Shown here: in pieces, positions 7,404 through 11,434 of the stretch
Position numbering within the stretch: position 1 is the stretch's first letter
How the letters are laid out: the number at the start of each line of letters is the position of its first letter
DNA from: Parvularia atlantis
Taxonomy: Eukaryota > Opisthokonta > Rotosphaerida
Direction of reading: 5' to 3'
Assembly (NCBI GenBank): GCA_943704415.1
Contig: CALSCO010002462.1
Coordinates: 1 to 11,434 of the forward strand
DNA: 11,434 bases
Position numbers and translations under genes: made by a program
The notes under the pieces: model-generated
What the model was told of the DNA's origin: nothing
What the model saw: only the letters and a program-made list of their open reading frames with translations
Database searches by the model: none

Positions 7404-9745
7404 ATGGCCCCTTCTGCTCAGGCGGCGGGTGCGGCGGGCGCGGCGGGCGCGGGCGCCAAGGTGTTGTCGGCGACGCGCCCGGGCGAGAAGGTCGCGGTCA
7501 AGGATCTCACGCTGGACGTGGTGCTCGAGCGGCTCGAGGTGCACCGTGCGGCGCCGCCACTACCGCACGCCCGCAGGACTCACAGACGTGTGCGCGGCGC
7601 AGACGTCGGCCGAGGGTCTGAGCGACGCCGAGGCCGCGCGCCGCCTGGAGGTGTACGGGCGCAACGTGCTGCCAGAGGTGCAGCGGAGCGCGCTGCTCGT
7701 GTTCCTGAGGTGCACGCGGTGCGGCACATGCGCTCGACGCCGAGCTCACGCGCTCATGCAGCTTCTTCTGGAACCCGCTGTCGTGGGCGATGGAGATCGC
7801 GGCGATCATCTCGATCGGCCTGCTCGACTACGCCGACTTTGGCGTGCGCCGCCCCGGTCCCCCCCCCGCGCAGGTGCGTCGTGGTTCGCTCACACGCCCG
7901 CCCGGCCGATGCGCAGCTCATCATCGCGCTGCTCCTGCTCAACGCGTGCATCGGCTACTACGAGGACCAGAACGCGGGCAACGCCGTGGCCGCGCTCAAG
8001 TCGCAGCTGGCGCCGCAGGCCAAGGCGCTGCGCGGCGGCGAGTTCAAGCCCGTGCCGGCGTCGGAGCTCGTGCCCGGCGACGTGATCCGCATCCGCCTGG
8101 GCGACGTCGTGCCCGGTGCGCGACGGGCTGTGTCTGGGGGCGCGCCGCCCACCTGACCGTGCGCACAGCGGACGTTAAGCTGCTGCACGGCGACCCGGTC
8201 AAGATCGACCAGGCCGCGCTGACGGGCGAGTCGCTGCCGGTGACCAAGAACGCGGGCGACGAGGCATTCTCGGGCTCCATCGTCAAGCAGGGCGAGACTG
8301 AGGCGGTCGTGCACGCGACCGGCGTCAACACGTTCTTCGGCAAGGCCGCCGCGCTGATCGACGAGACGGAAAAGTCGGGCCATCTGCAGGTGGTGTTGGC
8401 GCAGGTCGGCTACTTTTGCCTGCTGTCGATCCTGCTCTGGGTCATCATCGAGGCCATTGTGCAGTTTGGCGTAGTCAACGCCGCGGCCAACAGCGCCTTT
8501 GCCGTGCCGATCGGCGTGCAGTTTGCCAAATACAACAACCTCTATGGCGCCGACGACTGCCTGCCCGGCTCGGACAACTGCCCAACGCTCAACAACATCA
8601 TCGTGCTTATCGTCGGTGCGCCTTGTTGCGCTTACGCTCGCTGTGCGCATCCTCACACCGGCCGCGCAGGCGGCATCCCTATCGCCATGCCGACCGTGCT
8701 CTCGGTGACGATGGCCATCGGTGCGCTGCGCCTGTCCAAGCGCAACGCGATCGTCTCGCGTCTGACGGCCGTGGAGGAGGTGCGTGCGCACGGTGCGCCC
8801 TCGCGTGGCGCTCACGCCTGCGCGCAGCTCGCCGGCATGGACGTGCTCTGCTCGGACAAGACGGGCACGCTGACGCTCAACAAGCTCACGATCGACAAAG
8901 CGGCGATCCAACCCGTGGGCGACTTTGGGCCGGATGACGTCGTGTTTGACGGCGCGCTCGCCGCGCGCACGGAGGACAACGAGCCGATCGACATCGCCAT
9001 CGTCTCGTCGCTCACGCCCGAGCGCGCGCGCGAGCTCGAGGACTACGAGGTGCTGCACTACGTCCCGTTCGACCCCGTCAACAAGCGCACGATCGCGACG
9101 CTGCGCGACAAGCAGGGCAACGTCTTTGCGACGGCTAAGGGCGCGCCGCAGGTGCGCGTTCCGCCGGCTGGTGCACGGTCCTGAACTTGAGCGCGCGCGC
9201 AGGTCATCCTCGCCATGTCGTACAACAGGGACGAGCTCGAGCCGATCGTCAAGGCCAAGATCGACGAGTACGCCGTGCGCGGCTACCGTGCGCTCGGCAT
9301 CGCGCGCAGCAACTGCGGCGAAGACGTGCCCGTGGAGAAGCGCGAGTGGGAGATGGTCGGGCTGATGCCGCTCTACGACCCGCCGCGCGCCGACACCGCC
9401 GCGACGATCAAGTCCGCGCTGCAGATGGGCATCGCCGTCAAGATGATCACGGGTGACCAGCTCGCGATCGCCCGCGAGACCGCGCGCCAGCTCGGCATGT
9501 CGACCGACATCCACACGACCGAGTTCCTCGAGGAGGTGCGCGATGCCCGCGATGCCCGCGTGCACGGCTGCGGCTGCGGCTGCGGCTGAGGCTGACGCGG
9601 GCCTGCCGCAGACGAGCCGCAGCATCATTGAGGCCAACATGAACGCGGACGAGCTAGTGCAGAAGGCCGACGGCTTTGCCGAGGTGTTCCCGCAGCACAA
9701 GTATGAGATCGTCCGCCGGCTGCAGACGCTCGGGCACACGTGCGG

Positions 9746-9786
<41 letters not shown>

Positions 9787-11010
9787 AGTCCAACATCGGC
9801 ATTGCCGTGGCCGGCGCGACCGACGCTGCCCGCGCCGCCGCAGACATCGTCCTCGTCACGCCGGGCCTCTCGGTCATCATCGACGCCATCATCGGCGCGC
9901 GCAAGATCTTCCAGCGGATGAAGGTGCCGCGGCGGCCGTCCCATCGTGTCGCACGCGCTGCTCACCTGCCCGCAGAACTACGCGACGTACTCGATCGCGA
10001 TGACCGTGCGCATCTGCTTCACGTTTGGCCTGCTGACGTGCATCTACAATTGGTGCGGGGCGCAGCGCGTGCGGTCTGCAGCCGTACTGACCTCTGCGTG
10101 CGCGTGTGCGCGCGTGTGTCGACAAGGTACTTCCCGACGATCCTCGTCGTCATCCTCGCGATCCTCAACGATGGCACGATGCTCACCATCTCCAAGGACA
10201 ACGTCAAGCCCTCGCCCACGCCCGACAACTGGAACCTGCGCAACGTCTTCTTGACCGCGATTGTCTACGGACTCTGGCTTATGACGTCGACGCTCGTGCT
10301 GTTCGCAATCGCGTCGCGGTCGCCGAGCTACTTTGAGAACCTGGGCGCGATCCCGCTCGCGATCAACACGTACGAGGGCCAAGCGCGCATGCGCGGCCTG
10401 ATCTACATGCAGGTGCACCGTTGTGGCAGACCTGGCCGCCCCGCTCACTCATGCCCGCGCCAGGTGTCGATCTCGGGCCAGGCGCTCATCTTTGTCACGC
10501 GCACCAAGGGCTGGTCGTTCCTGGATCTGCCGCACCCGTTCGTGATCGGCGCGTTTGTCATCGCGCAGGTGCGGCCACGGTCGCTCGCTGCGCTTGGTGC
10601 TCGGTATAGCTAACGCCCCTGCGCGCGTAGCTCGTCGCGACTATCATCGGCGTGTACGGCTTCGCAGGCTACCCGGGCTTCTCGCCGGACCTGCTCGCGT
10701 CGCAGCCCGACACGCTCATCTGGAGCCGCTACTCGTTCCTCGGCTGCGGCTGGGCGTACGCGCTGCTCGTCTGGATCTGGGTCCTCATGTGGTACCTTCC
10801 GCTCGACCTGATCAAGTTCGCCCTGGCCTACCTAACGTCGGTCAAGCACGTGCGTCATTTGCGGCCGTGCTGCGCAGCGCACGTCTCACACGCGCGCGCG
10901 CGCAGGTCAAGCGCTTCAGCCGGCTGTCGATGATCGCGACGATCAACTTTGGCCACCCGTTCCACGGGCAGCACCACGTCAGCCACCACACCCACCCGCG
11001 CTTCATGTGA
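7404..11010 (+). CDS. plasma-membrane H+-ATPase (P-type, P3A)
   Basis: This proton pump of the plasma membrane hydrolyses ATP through an aspartyl phosphate. Exons: 7404-7538, 7603-7709, 7762-7843, 7917-8115, 8169-8615, 8670-8779, 8828-9151, 9203-9535, 9612-9923, 9976-10052, 10127-10412, 10464-10568, 10631-10849, 10906-11010; all phases agree, giving 946 residues. Motifs in order: T-G-E-S (193-196, actuator), G-I-P-I-A-M-P in M4, D-K-T-G-T-L-T with catalytic Asp370, K-G-A-P (464-467, nucleotide site), D-P-P-R (527-530), T-G-D (551-553), T-G-D-G-V-N-D-A-P (626-634), and a P3A-type stretch after M6 ending I-L-N-D-G-T. About ten membrane segments are expected. Oddities: a long M3-M4 outer loop with two cysteines, Tyr where plant pumps have the M6 Asp, a short His-rich C-terminus instead of the plant regulatory domain, and an Ala/Gly-rich N-terminus. 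The start is the first ATG matching the family's length. Confidence 0.93.
9565..9588 (+). repeat. hexamer repeat in an H+-ATPase intron
   Basis: Four perfect copies of CGGCTG are followed by AGGCTG and then AC, inside the 76-nt intron 9536-9611. A short 9-nt duplication of GATGCCCGC lies just before it (about 9542-9559). The array ends in GCTGAC, the likely branch point. Confidence 0.8.
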
Positions 11011-11134
11011 GCGGCCAGGACTGAACTGTTTCATGCTTTGCGGGGAGCCCGCGCGGCGCTACCCCAACCACGACACAAACACACATAGAGAAGAGACGCC
11101 CGCAGCCGGGGTCCAAGCCGAGGAGGCCGGGCGC
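11011..11134. other. convergent 3' gap between H+-ATPase and isocitrate dehydrogenase genes
   Basis: These 124 bp hold both 3' untranslated regions. An A-rich stretch at about 11065-11095 is the only composition change; no AATAAA or stem-loop is obvious. Confidence 0.4.
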
Positions 11135-11434
11135 TCAGTCGGTCCAGCTGATCTTCTTCTTCAGGTTCTCGGCCAGCTTGACGATGAACTCCTTCGTCGT
11201 GAGGTAGCTGCGCGCAAGAGCGTCAGGGCGTGCGAGCGAGACACCGGCCGCACGCACTTCTCGCGCTTGAGGTTGCCCTCGCTGCCGGCGACGCACAGCG
11301 CGAGGTCCTTGGTCATGAAGCCCGCCTCGACCGTCTCGACACAGACGGCCTCGAGCGCGTCGCAAAAGTGCGCGAGCTGCGCGTTGTTGTCGAGCTTGGC
11401 GCGGTGCGCGAGGCCGCGCGTCCAGGCGAAGATG
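11135..11434 (-). CDS. IDH: NADP-dependent isocitrate dehydrogenase, C-terminal part (runs off the window)
   Basis: The enzyme oxidises isocitrate to 2-oxoglutarate and makes NADPH (EC 1.1.1.42). Only the last two exons are visible: 11434-11258 and 11207-11135, split by a 50-nt intron (donor GTGCGT, CTGAC, acceptor CGCAG). The visible 82 residues begin with [15 protein letters not shown], a hallmark of eukaryotic-type NADP-IDH. They go on through [10 protein letters not shown] and end in the usual helix [14 protein letters not shown]. Splicing restores the expected tyrosine-leucine junction. The end is not a peroxisomal SKL-type signal; whether it is cytosolic or mitochondrial depends on the missing N-terminus. 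The gene is convergent with the H+-ATPase. Confidence 0.93.
   Translation of the reverse strand, partial: HLRLDARPRAPRQARQQRAARALLRRARGRLCRDGRGGLHDQGPRAVRRRQRGQPQAREVRAAGVSLARPDALARSYLTTKEFIVKLAENLKKKISWTD

Noticed and set aside
7958-9904. 648-codon minus-strand open frame opposite the H+-ATPase
   Set aside because: It is the mirror of conserved ATPase exons and introns and has no domain of its own; long antisense frames are expected at this GC content.
1-11434. Bacterial origin of the whole window, or CRISPR, tRNA, rRNA or insertion-sequence content
   Set aside because: TBCE and many spliceosomal-type introns exclude a bacterial genome. I saw no CRISPR-like spaced repeats, tRNA or rRNA features, transposase, or flanking target duplications.

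Overview
The window looks like nuclear DNA of a GC-rich, compact, intron-containing microbial eukaryote. The evidence is a tubulin cofactor E gene (TBCE), a 14-exon P-type H+-ATPase, an intron-containing end of an NADP isocitrate dehydrogenase gene, and a C2H2 zinc-finger gene. I mapped 23 short introns (46-76 nt) by keeping conserved protein families in frame. They share a donor that usually reads GTGCG, a CTNAC branch-point-like motif and a (CG)CAG acceptor. Composition and introns would fit a pelagophyte- or haptophyte-like alga or another free-living protist, but the lineage cannot be fixed from the sequence alone.

Layout, left to right. 94-637 (-): small C2H2 zinc-finger protein. 636-1001 (+): unrecognised 121-residue reading frame. 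Its stop overlaps, by one base, the start of a PemK/MazF-fold protein at 1001-1264 (+), which is followed by an in-frame continuation after the stop. 1265-1610: AT-richer convergent gap. 1611-2920 (-): unrecognised protein with 16 cysteines in one block. 2979-4846 (+): TBCE, six exons, 529 residues. 4918-5926 (-) and 5991-7022 (+): two secreted PHB-depolymerase/feruloyl-esterase-type alpha/beta hydrolases, paralogous, head to head, with identical intron positions. 7023-7403: gap without a convincing gene. 7404-11010 (+): plasma-membrane H+-ATPase (type P3A), 946 residues in my splice model. 11135-11434 (-): 3' end of NADP-dependent isocitrate dehydrogenase, cut by the window edge.

Genes alternate between convergent and divergent pairs, with gaps of about 60-380 bp, so most promoters must be very short or bidirectional. 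The TBCE, ATPase and dehydrogenase genes are ordinary housekeeping genes with no visible functional link to each other. The two esterases form a clear local duplication and would act outside the cell or in the secretory/digestive pathway.

The most unusual part is 636-1372: a bacterial-type PemK/MazF-like gene, preceded by a stop/start-overlapping small gene as in a bacterial toxin-antitoxin operon, lodged between eukaryote-style genes. The second theme is the uniformity of the introns, which suggests introner-like spread, with satellite-like expansion of branch-point-like motifs in two of them.
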